Assembly: GCA_009760885.1 (NCBI GenBank)
Contig: CM019719.1
Coordinates: forward strand, 34,885,584-34,949,583
Direction of reading: 5' to 3'
DNA: 64,000 nucleotides
Source of the DNA: Achatina immaculata
Taxonomy: Eukaryota > Mollusca > Gastropoda > Stylommatophora > Achatinidae
Position numbers and translations under genes: made by a program. This document shows positions 12,796 to 22,830 of this stretch, in pieces (positions within the stretch are counted from its first letter, which is position 1; each line of letters starts with the position of its first letter). The notes below the pieces were generated by a model. The model did no database searches and was not told where the DNA came from. It saw nothing but the letters and a program-made list of their open reading frames with translations.

Positions 12796-13056
12796 ACGGG
12801 GTATATTTTTGCAATTTTAAAAGTCTGAGGAAAATGACAATATGCAATGCACTAATTGTTAATGTATGTCAGTGTATCTGTAATTACTGGGACTGAGTAG
12901 CGTAATATTTTGTTGCTACTTTCATCAAGTCCTGCTGTGTTGTTCTTTAAAGATGAAAGATAATTGTAAACTTCACTAACTGACATGAAAGAAATACTGG
13001 GTTGTTTTAGATTTTGCACATTTGCTACCTATAAATTTATTTAATTCGCTGAAGTC
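12796..13056 (-). mobile_element. LINE E, N-terminal RT piece
   Basis: Minus: FSELNKFIGSKCAKSKTTQY, NNTAGLDESSNKILRYSVPV, ITDTLTYINN and QTFKIAKIYPVLK. Equivalent to GLDEIPxKILK...P.xWK.AxVxPVxK of CR1/L2 RTs. Confidence 0.78.
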
Positions 13057-14601
13057 TTCTTCTCTTCTTCTTCGTTCGCTTCTACCACCAAGACCGCCCT
13101 GTGGTCCTACTGAATTTACGCCTGTGGTCCTCGTTAAGTCCCGTTGCCCCCCGGATTTAAAGGACCACACTAGATCCCCGAGAAGACCACAAGAGGTTCA
13201 GAGTATCGCAGGGCTTGAGCCTGTATTCTTGGTTGGTCTCAGAAGCGGGATTGTGTGACACCGTGGTTTTCGTTGCACCAGTTTAGTCTAGAGTTGGACT
13301 TTCTCACCGGAAAATCTCGACGTGTTTTGGATATCAGTATATCCCCGCTGGGTGAGAGATGGTGGCCCACCCAGACCAGAGTTGGACTTTCTCACCGGAA
13401 AACCTCGACGTGTTTTGAGATACCCGTGTATCACCGCCGGGTGAGAGGTGGTTGCCTATCCAGTCCAGTGTTGGATTTTCTCACAGGAAAACCTCAGCGT
13501 GATTAGGATACGCATACATCCCCGCCGGGTGAGAAGTGGTTGCCTATCTAGACTGCCATGTTTCAGTGTCTCCGACTTAAGCATTTTGTGGTCGTGGCCG
13601 CTACCCTTCCTAGTTGTGATCAGGACGAAGCTTTTGTCCAGGAGGACGAATCCTCGCCACTGGTGACTTCCACCCCTGGGTTTAGCCGGTTTAGGCATAT
13701 TATCCCAGTATGGGCATGTTTGGGACATGACCGACCTCTAGAGCAGAGGTACCATGACATGTGTAGCCTTCAAGTTTCACCCCCCCCCCCCCGGTGTGAG
13801 GCTGTTTAGGCATATTTCACCAGTATGTGTGTATATAAGGGGTGACCGACCTCTAAAGCGAAGGTGGCGTGACATGTGTAGCCATCAAGTTTCACCCTTG
13901 GTGTATGCCGGTTTAGGCATATTTCACCAGTGTAGGTGTATTTCGGACGTGGCCGCCCTCTAGAGCAGAGGCGCCGTGGTATGTATAGCTGTCGTAGCGA
14001 TACTACTGGACATACCAATTAAACTTCACTTTATCCTTTCCTTCACATTTTCACATCGGTGCCGCAAAGCAACCCTTATTTCTTTTCCGCAGTTTCTTCC
14101 TTGACCGGGAGGAGCTTCATTCCACTCTCGGCATCCGAAGAGTCTCGCCAGCAGTGTCTTAACCTCTGGGTTAAGCCGGTTCAGGCATTTCACCCGATAT
14201 GAGCGCATTTAGGATGTGGCCGACCTCCAGACCAGAGGTGCCGTGATTTGACTGTTTGCTTCGTTTTATCCTTTATACCACCTTTTCCGCAGTGGTGCTG
14301 CGCGGCAACCCCATTTGCACCTTTCTTCACTGGCCGGTAAGAGCACCGCTCCACGCACGGCAGCTGAAGAATCTCGCCAGCAGCGATAGATGAGCTACCA
14401 AACATGACTCTCATCTACCCTAAATGTCTGGTTTTCAGGCGCCGGATATTCGCCTTCGCCCCTTCTCCTGTCAGTTTAAACAGTTCTGCCACGAGAAGGC
14501 CAGGAGCTGGACTTGACTGCCAGAGGCTATTTGAGACGCACGCCGTTGGAGCGGAGAGCGAATTCTCCACCTCACCTCCGGCAATAACAGTCCTTAGAAC
14601 C
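13057..14601 (-). mobile_element. Unrecognised 1,545-bp non-autonomous element with 13-bp TSD
   Basis: Flanked by a perfect 13-bp repeat ATTCGCTGAAGTC at 13044-13056 and 14602-14614, and it interrupts LINE E. On the minus strand it ends with a GAAGAAG-rich A-tail, as a retroposon would. It is GC-richer than its surroundings, with no convincing ORF. It is built from repeats: three units of about 114 bp at 13270-13555 (GGACTTTCTCACCGGAAAA), three or four units of about 115 bp at 13680-14000 (GGTTTAGGCATAT, CCTCTAGAGCAGAGG) and two units of about 245 bp at 14030-14395 (CGCAGT, AATCTCGCCAGCAG). Confidence 0.7.
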
Positions 14602-14614
14602 ATTCGCTGAAGTC

Positions 14615-14992
14615 AAAAGTAGGAGTTCGTAGTGAAGATTTTAAGATATTGACTTTTTCTCTGAAGTGATTGCTGAACTCTTCACAAGTGGGCACATGAT
14701 TAAACTATGCAAGTTAGACTGTTTTCTCTTGTTTGCTAGAAAATTAATTGCATTCCAGACAGACTTACTGTCTGATTTATTCTCAACTAAGTTCCTAAAG
14801 TAATTTCTCTTTTCTTGCCTAATTAAGTATTAAACTCTATTTCTAAGTAATCGGTAGCTAGTGAATTACTTATTTTTGTGGACCTGATCCCTTTGCCTCA
14901 TGACTTGCAACATCTCAGGTGTTATCCAGGGGGGGGGGGCGACACTTGATGTTTAACTCTCACCTTTTTAATAGGAACATGCTTGTCAAATA
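14615..14992 (-). mobile_element. LINE E, region between endonuclease and RT
   Basis: Minus: FDKHVPIKKVRVK, PWITPEMLQVMRQRDQVHKN, EKRNYFRNLVENKSDSKSVW, NAINFLANKRKQ. A standard linker of CR1/L2-type LINEs. Confidence 0.75.
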
Positions 14993-15016
14993 TCAATCAA
15001 TCAATCAATCAATCAA
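14993..15016 (+). repeat. (TCAA)n microsatellite
   Basis: Six TCAA units at the junction of LINE E and a family F tail; such repeats often form the LINE tail itself. Confidence 0.9.
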
Positions 15017-15172
15017 GTGCCCTGCTGAGCGGCGTAGGCGATCATTTCTCTCCACAATTCCCCGTCTTTAGACTTGATTATGAGATCCGCCGGTGACTTT
15101 CTTCCTAGACACACTGATAGCCCCCATCCAGTAACTTCTCTCTCTGTCTTCATCTGTCTCTTTTGTCAAAAT
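15017..15172 (-). mobile_element. LINE family F tail, second copy
   Basis: Shares AGGCGATCATTTCTCTCCAC and GATTATGAGATCC with 12430-12500. Confidence 0.65.
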
Positions 15173-15179
15173 ATACTGT

Positions 15180-15785
15180 TCAAAACAAAAAAAAAACAAA
15201 AACAAAAACAAAAAAAAAAAAAAAGAAACGCAACACTACTGTAGTCGTAATAGACACCAAATTTCAAACTTGTATCAACATTTTATTTTACGGAATTAAT
15301 CTTTCCATCTTGGCATGAAGAAACTTTAAGACTTTAACAATTAAATAATGTTCATTAAATTTGGTTTGGATTTTAATTCTTTGCGAATGAGGCCTCCGTT
15401 TCAGTAAGGTGTATGACCTCCTCTGGCCTGTATCAGAGAACGACATCTCCTTGACATGGATCCGATTAGCCGTTGGATCTGTTGTTGTGGGATGGCTGCC
15501 CACTCTTCCCGCAGTGCAAGAGAAAACTGTTTGAGATTGGTTGGCGCCACGTCTCGCTGGCGGACTTGTCTGTTGAGTTCATCCCATAAGTGTTCTACTG
15601 TGGTTCATGTCTGATGATATGGGTGGCCATGGAATGGTCTGGCCGTTGTTGTCAGCGAGGAACTGAGTGGTGAGTTGTGCCACATGAAGTCGAGCGTAAT
15701 CCTGCTGAAAAATCGACCCTGGTGCAACCAGAAGTGGAAGGACGTGAGGACGTAGAATTTCAGCGACGTATCGTTGAGCATATAT
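15180..15785 (-). pseudogene. Tc1/mariner-type transposase C-terminal fragment
   Basis: Minus reading: IFQQDYARLHVAQLTTQFLA, PWPPISSDMN, VEHLWDELNRQVRQRD, REEWAAIPQQQIQRLIGSMS, RRCRSLIQARGGHT. These are the second catalytic Asp region, the NPIEHLWD region (frameshifted) and the typical Tc1-like end. The N-terminus is missing and there are frameshifts. The A-rich stretch 15180-15224 may mark an end; (AT)n at 15780-15800 the other. Confidence 0.8.
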
Positions 15786-15939
15786 ATATATATATATATC
15801 CCTGAAGGTTTTTATTCAATATTCCATGGCCTTTTCATGGTCAGTTAGTTGTTAAACATTATCTAGAAGTGCTGCTTGTAACTCTTTCAGAAATTATTCT
15901 ATGCTGAATTTATGAAAACCTCTAAATTTAATACTAGTT

Positions 15940-16150
15940 CTGTTACTAAACTGTTAAAGGTATTGTGCGCAGTTGAATTTTTCCTGTGAATAACTTAGGC
16001 TCTTGCGAGAGCTTCACTTTGTTGTAACCACTTCAGTGCTCAGAGAAGAAACAACAATAATGAAGATAAATTCTAAATGAATTATTATTATTATTATTAT
16101 CATCATCATAGATCGAAGCCTATTTTGGACGTTTTAACTTATAGATTTAT
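15940..16150 (+). repeat. Left arm of a roughly 200-bp inverted repeat
   Basis: Matches the reverse complement of 17355-17595: ACTAAACTGTTAAA, CTTAGGCTCTTGCGAGAGC, CACTTCAGTGCTCAGAGAAG, an ATT microsatellite and TTTTAACTTATAGATTTATT. Confidence 0.85.
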
Positions 16151-16154
16151 TGTG

Positions 16155-16875
16155 CCTTAATGATATAGAAACGGGACTTTTACCTTTTTAACCTATGTTT
16201 ATTTTGGGGAATTTTCAAGCCATATCGTGTCTATGTGCAACAGACCAGATGGTGATCATTCAGTGATGTGTAGCAAAGACTTTACATTCTATAATGTTTT
16301 CTGGATGCGCTTACATATATGTGATCTATTAGTGTGGATGATGTTTCAGTTACTCTGGTAGGTTTAGCGATAATGTGGGATAAGTTGTATGATAAAACAC
16401 TATCAATCCATGTATCATCTGTTTGTCTGTAATTAATATTGAAATCTCCAAGAACAGTTATACCCTTTAAATTAAAAGACAAAAAATAATCCATCATACT
16501 TGCAAAGTGATCATACCATGACGCTGTTGATTTGGAGTACGATACAGAAACCCGATTAAGACTGGGCTCTGCATTCAATATCTAGTGTCTCAAGGTCTGT
16601 TCTACGGCAAGAATGTATGGCAGTGATAACATATACAACTAATCTTGTCTCAAGGTTCCTAGTAGGGTCACGTCGAAGTAAATTATAACCGTCTATCTTA
16701 ATGTCCTCGTCAGTTATGGTTTTGTTTAGACTACTTTCTGAAAAGCCAAAGACATGAAAGTTATGATTAACTATATTAGTTGCCTCAGAAAGTTTCTCTA
16801 ACAGGTGGTGAATGTTTAGATAACCATTTCTGAGACCTTCCTTTCGTAGCAACTCATGAACTATCTGAGCCATTT
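16155..16875 (-). mobile_element. LINE E endonuclease (APE) domain
   Basis: Minus: GYLNIHHLLEKLSEATNIVN, FGFSESSLNKTITDEDIKID, GYNLLRRDPTRN, ITVLGDFNINYRQTDD and SSTLIDHIYVS. These are the N..E, GDFN and DH(I) motifs of an AP-like endonuclease. This is the 5' end of the LINE E copy. Frame breaks near 16560. Confidence 0.8.
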
Positions 16876-16889
16876 TCTACAACTAATAA

Positions 16890-16990
16890 ACTATTATCTT
16901 ATCTTATATCTTATATCCTTCCTGTGCCGTTAAACGTCGCATAGGGCTCGCAAAGTAGTTCGCAAACTATTATGGTTCCTATCTATTACG
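16890..16990 (-). mobile_element. LINE family G terminal scrap
   Basis: Reverse complement gives the ACTTTGCGAGCCCTATG ending, then GACGTTTAACGGCAC, AGGATATAAGATATAAG, the characteristic family G 3' end. Confidence 0.75.
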
Positions 16991-17354
16991 GCCCGAACAC
17001 GCTAAGACATTGCGTTCCTACTATATTCATTTGAAATCAGCTTCAAATCAAACCTGAACTGAAGTCTGTGACAGCACTTTAGCAGGCTCGAGAGACAATA
17101 CCCACCACAGACCACACGCTTGATCTCTACGTAGAATTGTAAGATTATGACAGTGAATTTAGTCGAACTTTTATATAGTGTTTTTCCGAGTCGCCTGTGG
17201 CTATCATCCAGAAGACAATCTTGTCTATCGCCTAAAACTGGAAAAATTATCATAATTTTTAAAAGACTACATTTAAATGATTCAGGGGAAAAAAATGAAG
17301 TGGAGAAAACTCGTGTGTACAACAGCCGGGGGTAAGTTGAATGATGAGACAATG

Positions 17355-17406
17355 CATTACACACAATAAATCTATAAGTTAAAACGTTCAGTGATGGGCT
17401 TCGGTC

Positions 17407-17442
<36 letters not shown>

Positions 17443-17595
17443 TCATTTAGAATTTAACTTCATCATTCTTGTTTCTTCTCTGAGCACTGAAGTGGATACA
17501 CCAAAGTGAAGCTCTCGCAAGAGCCTAAGTTACTCGCAGGAAAAGTTCAACTGTGCACAATACTTTTAACAGTTTAGTAACTGAACTATTGAGAT
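17355..17595 (-). repeat. Right arm of the roughly 200-bp inverted repeat
   Basis: Inverted partner of 15940-16150, with an (AAT)n tract of about 11 units at 17410-17443. Confidence 0.85.
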
Positions 17596-18180
17596 GTTGT
17601 CTTCCAGACGATTGCGTAAACACCAGCAGCTTTAAATTCCTCTTTCTATGCATTCTTTAACTTACCAACTAGCCCATTTTATTCACTTTTGTGGGGCAGA
17701 GGCGTTGTTCAATTTTGAGAAGCTTTAACCAGTAATTATTCGAAACCTCATTTTGGCGTGGTCACCGAGTCTAACACGGAAAGCCTCACCTTGCGACACC
17801 TTTGCACTCCAGTAATGATTTACAATTTAACAGTTTAAAACAAGGGGAGTTCCTGCAGAAAAGTTCTGTTGACCACCTTTGTTTACATTGATTTTTGTCG
17901 TTATTTGCAACACTGGAAAGTTAACTCCATATTTTGAATGTTGAAATTCCGGAATTACTAATTTTCTGGGGGCAACATGGATGCCAGATTTTGTACATTC
18001 CACGTGTATCAAGTACTTTTTCGCAGCTCAAGAGTTAAAATCCTTTAATTTCTAACATTGTCTTCACGCTGACCCTAACATAAGACATAACTTGAAAGAA
18101 TTATTTGAACACAATTTTAAATAAATAGGAAACAACGAGGCTTTCGTACAGTGAATTAACAGAACGCAGTTTTGTAAGAT
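17596..18180. other. Intergenic, nothing recognised
   Basis: No domain, SINE box or tandem structure that I can support. Confidence 0.4.
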
Positions 18181-18184
18181 TAAA

Positions 18185-18478
18185 CCTAGAAAAAAAAATC
18201 GTAGACAAAGCACTTTTAGGCGTGAGAAAAAGAAAAATCATAAGAAAATTACCTGGAATTCGAACCACGGAATCCGGTAGGACGACCAGCCTTCTAGCCA
18301 CGAGAGAACAGCGTACTAATGAAGTACACCATCTTGCACCCCCATCCCCACCCCCCCCCACCCCCAAAAAAGGATGTTTGAAAGGCCAGCTGCATGTTCT
18401 ACCGGAGCCCATAGTTCGAATCCCGGATAATTCTCTTATGATTTTCCTTTCTCTCTGGTCTAAAAGTGCTTTGTCTAC

Positions 18479-18485
<7 letters not shown>
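18185..18485. repeat. Inverted pair of tRNA-like SINE segments
   Basis: Left arm about 18188-18285 and right arm about 18396-18483 are inverted copies (AATCGTAGACAAAGCACTTT / AAAGTGCTTTGTCTACGATT). Each contains a B-box-like GTTCGAATCC or its diverged complement. A C-rich spacer lies between. Confidence 0.8.

Positions 18486-18540
<55 letters not shown>
18481..18540 (+). repeat. (CT)n microsatellite
   Basis: About 29 CT units; forms the tail of the adjoining minus-strand LINE D. Confidence 0.95.
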
Positions 18541-18785
18541 AACCTTAAGTGTCTAGGACACATGGGGCTTCCACAAGGGTTTTCCACAAACACCTATCCT
18601 TTGCTTTTTTTCCGCTCTTGCCCAGGTGAGCCCTCTATTGCTCAACATCCTCTCTGTTGTTCTTCTCCATGTCTCTTTTGGTCTACCCTTACTTCTGTTC
18701 CCCCCGTGGTGTCCATCTTAGTACTATATTTTTTTTTGGTAGTGAGTTGTCATTCATTCGGAGCACATGTCCCAACCATCGTCTA
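18541..18785 (-). mobile_element. LINE family D 3' end
   Basis: Reverse complement carries GGACACC, AGAAGTAAGGGTAGACC, AAAGAGACATGGAGAAGAA, TTGAGCAATAGAGGGCTCAC as at 8.2 kb. Confidence 0.75.
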
Positions 18786-18810
18786 ATCCTACAAAACTGC
18801 GTTCTGTTAC

Positions 18811-19117
18811 CTCAAATATATCCTTACTACAAGAACTTAACACTGAAGAAAGCTGGCTAATAAGGAAGATTAAATAGAGAAAACTTAAATATTCTGGACA
18901 CATTAAACGTCATGATAATTTAAAGAAGACAGTCTTGGAGGGGTACATAATAGAAAAAAAGAAAGAAAGCAAGACCAACGTGAAGATGGCTGCAAGACAT
19001 CGCTGATGATCTGCGAATGGACGCATCAGCAGCAAGGCATCTTGCTTACAGCTGAGAGGCCTACAGAAGAGCTGTTAGGGAGGCAAAAGTTCGCAAGGGA
19101 CATACAAATGACTGACT
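18811..19117 (+). mobile_element. LINE family B 3' end with target-site duplication
   Basis: Flanked by about 24 bp ATCCTACAAAACTGC(G/C)TTCTGTTAC at 18786-18810 and from 19119, one mismatch. Internal sequence matches other B tails (KTVLEGYIIEKK..., DIADDLRMDASAA). A clean 5'-truncated TPRT-type insertion. Confidence 0.8.
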
Positions 19118-19144
19118 GATCCTACAAAACTGCCTTCTGTTACT

Positions 19145-19660
19145 TCACTATTTGAGCATAAAAGAATATGATTACAGTACTGCATGGCAGTGTACTTTCC
19201 TCACCTATATCTCATCCGGTCAACACCAGTTGGATCACTGTAAAGTCCTGGATGTTTTATCCGAGGCAAAATTAAAACAACTCAGCCTGCATCCTTTGTG
19301 GCCACTGCTACAGGGAAGAGGTCATTAATCCTTCAATGTTCGAACACTTAATCACAGCGACACCTAATCACTCGAACACTTATTCACTTAGATACTGTGA
19401 ACTTAAATTTCAGCTTGTGCTTTCTCTCACAGTGGCATGATTAAATGTAACATAGTGAAGTGGCACCAAATTCCATCTAAACGAAATGAAAGCCCTGCTA
19501 TTAGTTCTTTAAACTTTTAACATTTAAATAGACTGCTGAACTTCAATAAATAATTCGGAGTTGCTCATTGTCTGTTGTGAAAGCTAAATGCCGTTAAAAT
19601 TTCGTGACGCCAGGTGTAGTGTATGACAATTACACCTCTGTTTATACCACTTACATGTTA
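19145..19660. other. Intergenic; scattered TGATTAAGTGTC-like words
   Basis: 19330-19390 contains inverted forms (ACACTTAATCAC, ACACCTAATCAC) of a motif arrayed at 21.4 and 22.6 kb. No gene. Confidence 0.4.
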
Positions 19661-19680
19661 ACAGAATACAGATGGACCTA

Positions 19681-20355
19681 TAAAAGGGATGGCGACTGCA
19701 GTAAAACTGGTTAAAATTTTTTTTTAAAGGTAGATAGAGGTGTATGGTGCAGTTTTACAAAGTGAGGAAGGGAGTGAGTAAAGTGAGAAAAAACGAATAA
19801 AAAGTATGAGAATGTATAAATGAAAAAACATACAACATCCGATATTTCAGCGTGAGCCTTTTTCGAGGATTACATGCACAAACGAGACCAAAAAAAAAAA
19901 AACGCAGAACTTATCTTAATGTGGCCTCCTCCAGATCCATCAAGGTTGCATACTGTCGCCTTACTTATTTAACATGTATACTGAAAATATAATGAGGAAT
20001 ATTAGAGAAGATGTAGACAAAGAATATTATGACACCATAATATTTGGAAGTTATGAAATACCAAAGATTAGACAGGCTGATGACACGGTATTACTGTCCA
20101 CAACACAGAAATGAATGGAAAAACTAATGTCTGGAGGAGGACACATTAAGATAAGTTCTGCGTTTTTTGGTTTTTTTTTTTTTGGTTTTTTTTTTTGTTG
20201 GTCTCGTTTGTGCATGTAATCCTCGAAAAAGGCTCACGCCGAAATATCGGATGTTGTATGTTTTTCATTTATACATTCTCATACTTTCTATTCGTTTTTT
20301 CTCACTTTACTCACTCCCTCCCTCACTTTGTAAAACTGCACCATACGCCTCTATC
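19681..20355 (+). mobile_element. Inverted-repeat element enclosing a LINE B RT fragment, 14-bp TSD
   Basis: Perfect 14-bp repeats TACAGATGGACCTA at 19667-19680 and 20356-20369. Arms of about 207 and 229 bp (19730-19936, 20130-20358) are inverted copies, differing mainly in A/T run length. The 193-bp loop reads HQGCILSPYLFNMYTENIM and IRQADDTVLLSTTQK, an RT palm fragment of LINE B. Each arm carries a GGCTCACGCC hairpin followed by GAAATATCGG. Confidence 0.8.
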
Positions 20356-20369
20356 TACAGATGGACCTA

Positions 20370-20900
20370 GCACAACGCAAACTAATGCAAGCAACGTACG
20401 AAAACTACGCGGAGTATTCCAACAGCAGTGTACTAGTAGATGGCGAACACGAAAGTTCAGACATTTAGACGATAGGCGCTGTAATGGAGGCAAGGGTTAA
20501 AGCATACAGACAGCCCAACTTATTCGGCCATCGATACGGCGTGTGGTGCAATGACAGGCATGGGGAATTTGATAGTAATCCACTAAGGCAGCATTTGGTC
20601 TCCACACCTGTGTTTTCCTGTGCGTATATGTCCTTCAGGAAGTTCCAAAGAGTAGCATACAACAGGTTTCGACCGAAATTCTACTCTGTCCGAGATGTAC
20701 TGCATATTTGTCAAATACATAATATTTATATTTTATATACTGTGATTAATATGTTGAAAAGTTACTTTTATTGTCTTGAAACAGTTGTGTAGACCCGTTT
20801 GTATAGAGGCAGAGATTAAAACTATAAAGATGGCTAATCTTAGATATACTATGTAATTAAATAGTGCTTAGATATTTCCTTCATTAAATTTAATTTTTTT
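20370..20900. other. Intergenic, nothing recognised
   Basis: Short open frames on both strands have no recognisable domain. Confidence 0.4.
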
Positions 20901-20904
20901 TCCT

Positions 20905-21215
20905 TGTCGTTTGCTCAGACATCAACCCCAATCTCTATCACAAATGATCCGATTCATTCAGATTTTCACCATCACTGTAGAGCTTTTCTTGGTGTGGGGG
21001 GCAGGGGGGGATGGTTGGGGTCCTGGGGTCTGGCCAGATTCTTTTGTCTGAGTGAGTTGTGAAGCTGACAATTCTGGAGGATGTGTTGTGGTGTGTGTGT
21101 TGTTCTTTGCCGCAGGCGTATAGATCTGTAGTGCCAATGTTCAGTTTCTGGTATAGATGGTGTCTCAGCCTGCATTGTCCTGTTCTCACTTGGAGGAAGA
21201 TTATCACTTGGTCAT
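20905..21215 (-). mobile_element. LINE family H C-terminal fragment
   Basis: Minus: FLQVRTGQCRLRHHLYQKL, TTDLYACGKEQHTHHNTSS, RIVSFTTHSDKRIWPD. The 'RTGHxRLxxHLxxx...C.CG...T.xHIL..C' block follows RNase H in several LINE clades. Paralog at 39460-40110. Confidence 0.7.
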
Positions 21216-21439
21216 TTCTTGAGTGTTTGTTGTATTTATCCTCTATTTTTGCTGCAGGGTGTTATTTTGTCCATTTGTCTTTATTTATGGCTTTTAGTCT
21301 GTTTTGTTGTTGTTGTGCTTCTGTCAAAATTTAAGGTATTTAAATGGCTAGTGTTTTAAGTTTAAAGAATTAATACCAACGCTTTCATATCATTTTGAAA
21401 TGAGATAAACAAGCTGAAATGTAAAGTTTTACAGTGTCT

Positions 21440-21612
21440 GAGTGATTAATTGTCGCGTGATTAGGCATCTGCATGATTAATTGTCGCGTGATTAGGCGTC
21501 TGCATGATTAAGTGTCTGTGTGATTAGCGTTATGAAGTGTCTGCGTGATTAAGTGTTTCAGTGATTAATTGTCGCTTGATAAAGTGTGGTAGTAATTAAT
21601 TGTCGCATTATA
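21440..21612 (+). repeat. TGATTAAGTGTC/TGATTAATTGTCGCG tandem words
   Basis: About nine diverged 16-17-bp words alternating GATTAATTGTCGCGTGATTA and GATTAAGTGTCTG. Confidence 0.7.
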
Positions 21613-22625
21613 CCAGTATAGCAATGGCATAAGGGGAGAAGAGCTTTAACTCCCTAAGGTGGAGAGATTACTAACATTTCTAGAACTTTCAGTAATGTTC
21701 ACGAGTCTTGTTTATAGTCAAACTGACTTGGTAGACTGAACTAGTACAGTATAGAAAGTCTGATTATCACGTGAAAGGCAGAGAGAAGTTTCCAGGCAGT
21801 GGGTGGAATATCACGTGATTTCACGGAGGAGCCGGAAAATATAAAAACAGAGTAGGCTCAGAGAAGGGAACTCAGACGAAAAAAAAAAGAGAGAGAGAGT
21901 TAGAGTTTTCCAGTCATGGTTGAGAGGTAGAACCTCGATTGTGTGATAATTATTGTAAGAATAGGACCGTGGTTCATTGTTGGTTGTCCTTGTGGACATA
22001 GTGGTGTAGGACGTAGGTTTAAGGGTTTTTGTTGAGATGTTGACTTCCATAGTTTGGATCAGTTCTTATTAGGATATTAGTCAGTGAGTATGTCTTGAGT
22101 CTTATTTTGTCCTATGTCGGGAATAACTTCCTTGCCGGGACACATGGCTTTATGTATTTTGTTGAGTTGTCTGTTTTCCTTGATTTATTCACTTTACATT
22201 ATGTCATCCATATACAATTCTCATATTAAAGTTTTGATTGTTCCTTGAAACTGTAAAACTGGAGAGTCTGTAGTGATACATGTACATTTCTTGTATCGTA
22301 CTGAAGAATGACAGGATTGTTATCATTGGTCTTGTGGTCAAGGTTATCCATATTGAATGGCGTGATTTTGAGAATCTGGGTGTGTTGTTACCTTGCATTT
22401 AGTCTAGTGGCCATTTGGTGGATTCCAATTCTTGGAATAGTTAGCTTGAGTAGTAAGATAAAATTACACTCTTTCAGTAAACACATATAGCGGGCCAATC
22501 TAACGTGTTCTTGTTTAGACATTCTGCCTTCAATTGCACCACTAATTTATTTCAGTGGCTTTCAATTTGTCAAGAAATAGACAAATAAAAAATCTTATCT
22601 TGTATTGTGTCAAGACGTAGACACA
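21613..22625. other. Intergenic, nothing recognised
   Basis: AT-rich; no motif supported. A short GA run lies near 21887-21899. Confidence 0.4.
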
Positions 22626-22830
22626 AATACTATTACAGCATGACTAAGTGTCAGAATGATCAACTGTCGGGTGATTAAGTATCTGAGTGATTAATTATCG
22701 ACTGATTAGGTGTCCGGGTGAATTACTGTCCCGTGATTAGGTATCTATCTATCTATCTGTACGTCTCTGTCTAACTGCCTGTCTATCTGCCTGCTTGTTC
22801 CCCTCTTTGTCTGCCTGCCTCTCTGTCTTT
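22626..22830 (+). repeat. Second TGATTAAGTGTC array, then TCTA/TCTG-rich tract
   Basis: 22640-22742 repeats GTGATTAAGTATCTGAGTGA-like words; 22740-22830 is a degenerate CTAT/CTGC repeat. Confidence 0.6.

Noticed and set aside
13057..14601. Possible CRISPR-like or rDNA-like array
   Set aside because: Repeat units are about 114-245 bp with no short repeat/unique spacer alternation, and there is no rRNA similarity. The TSD shows it is an inserted element.
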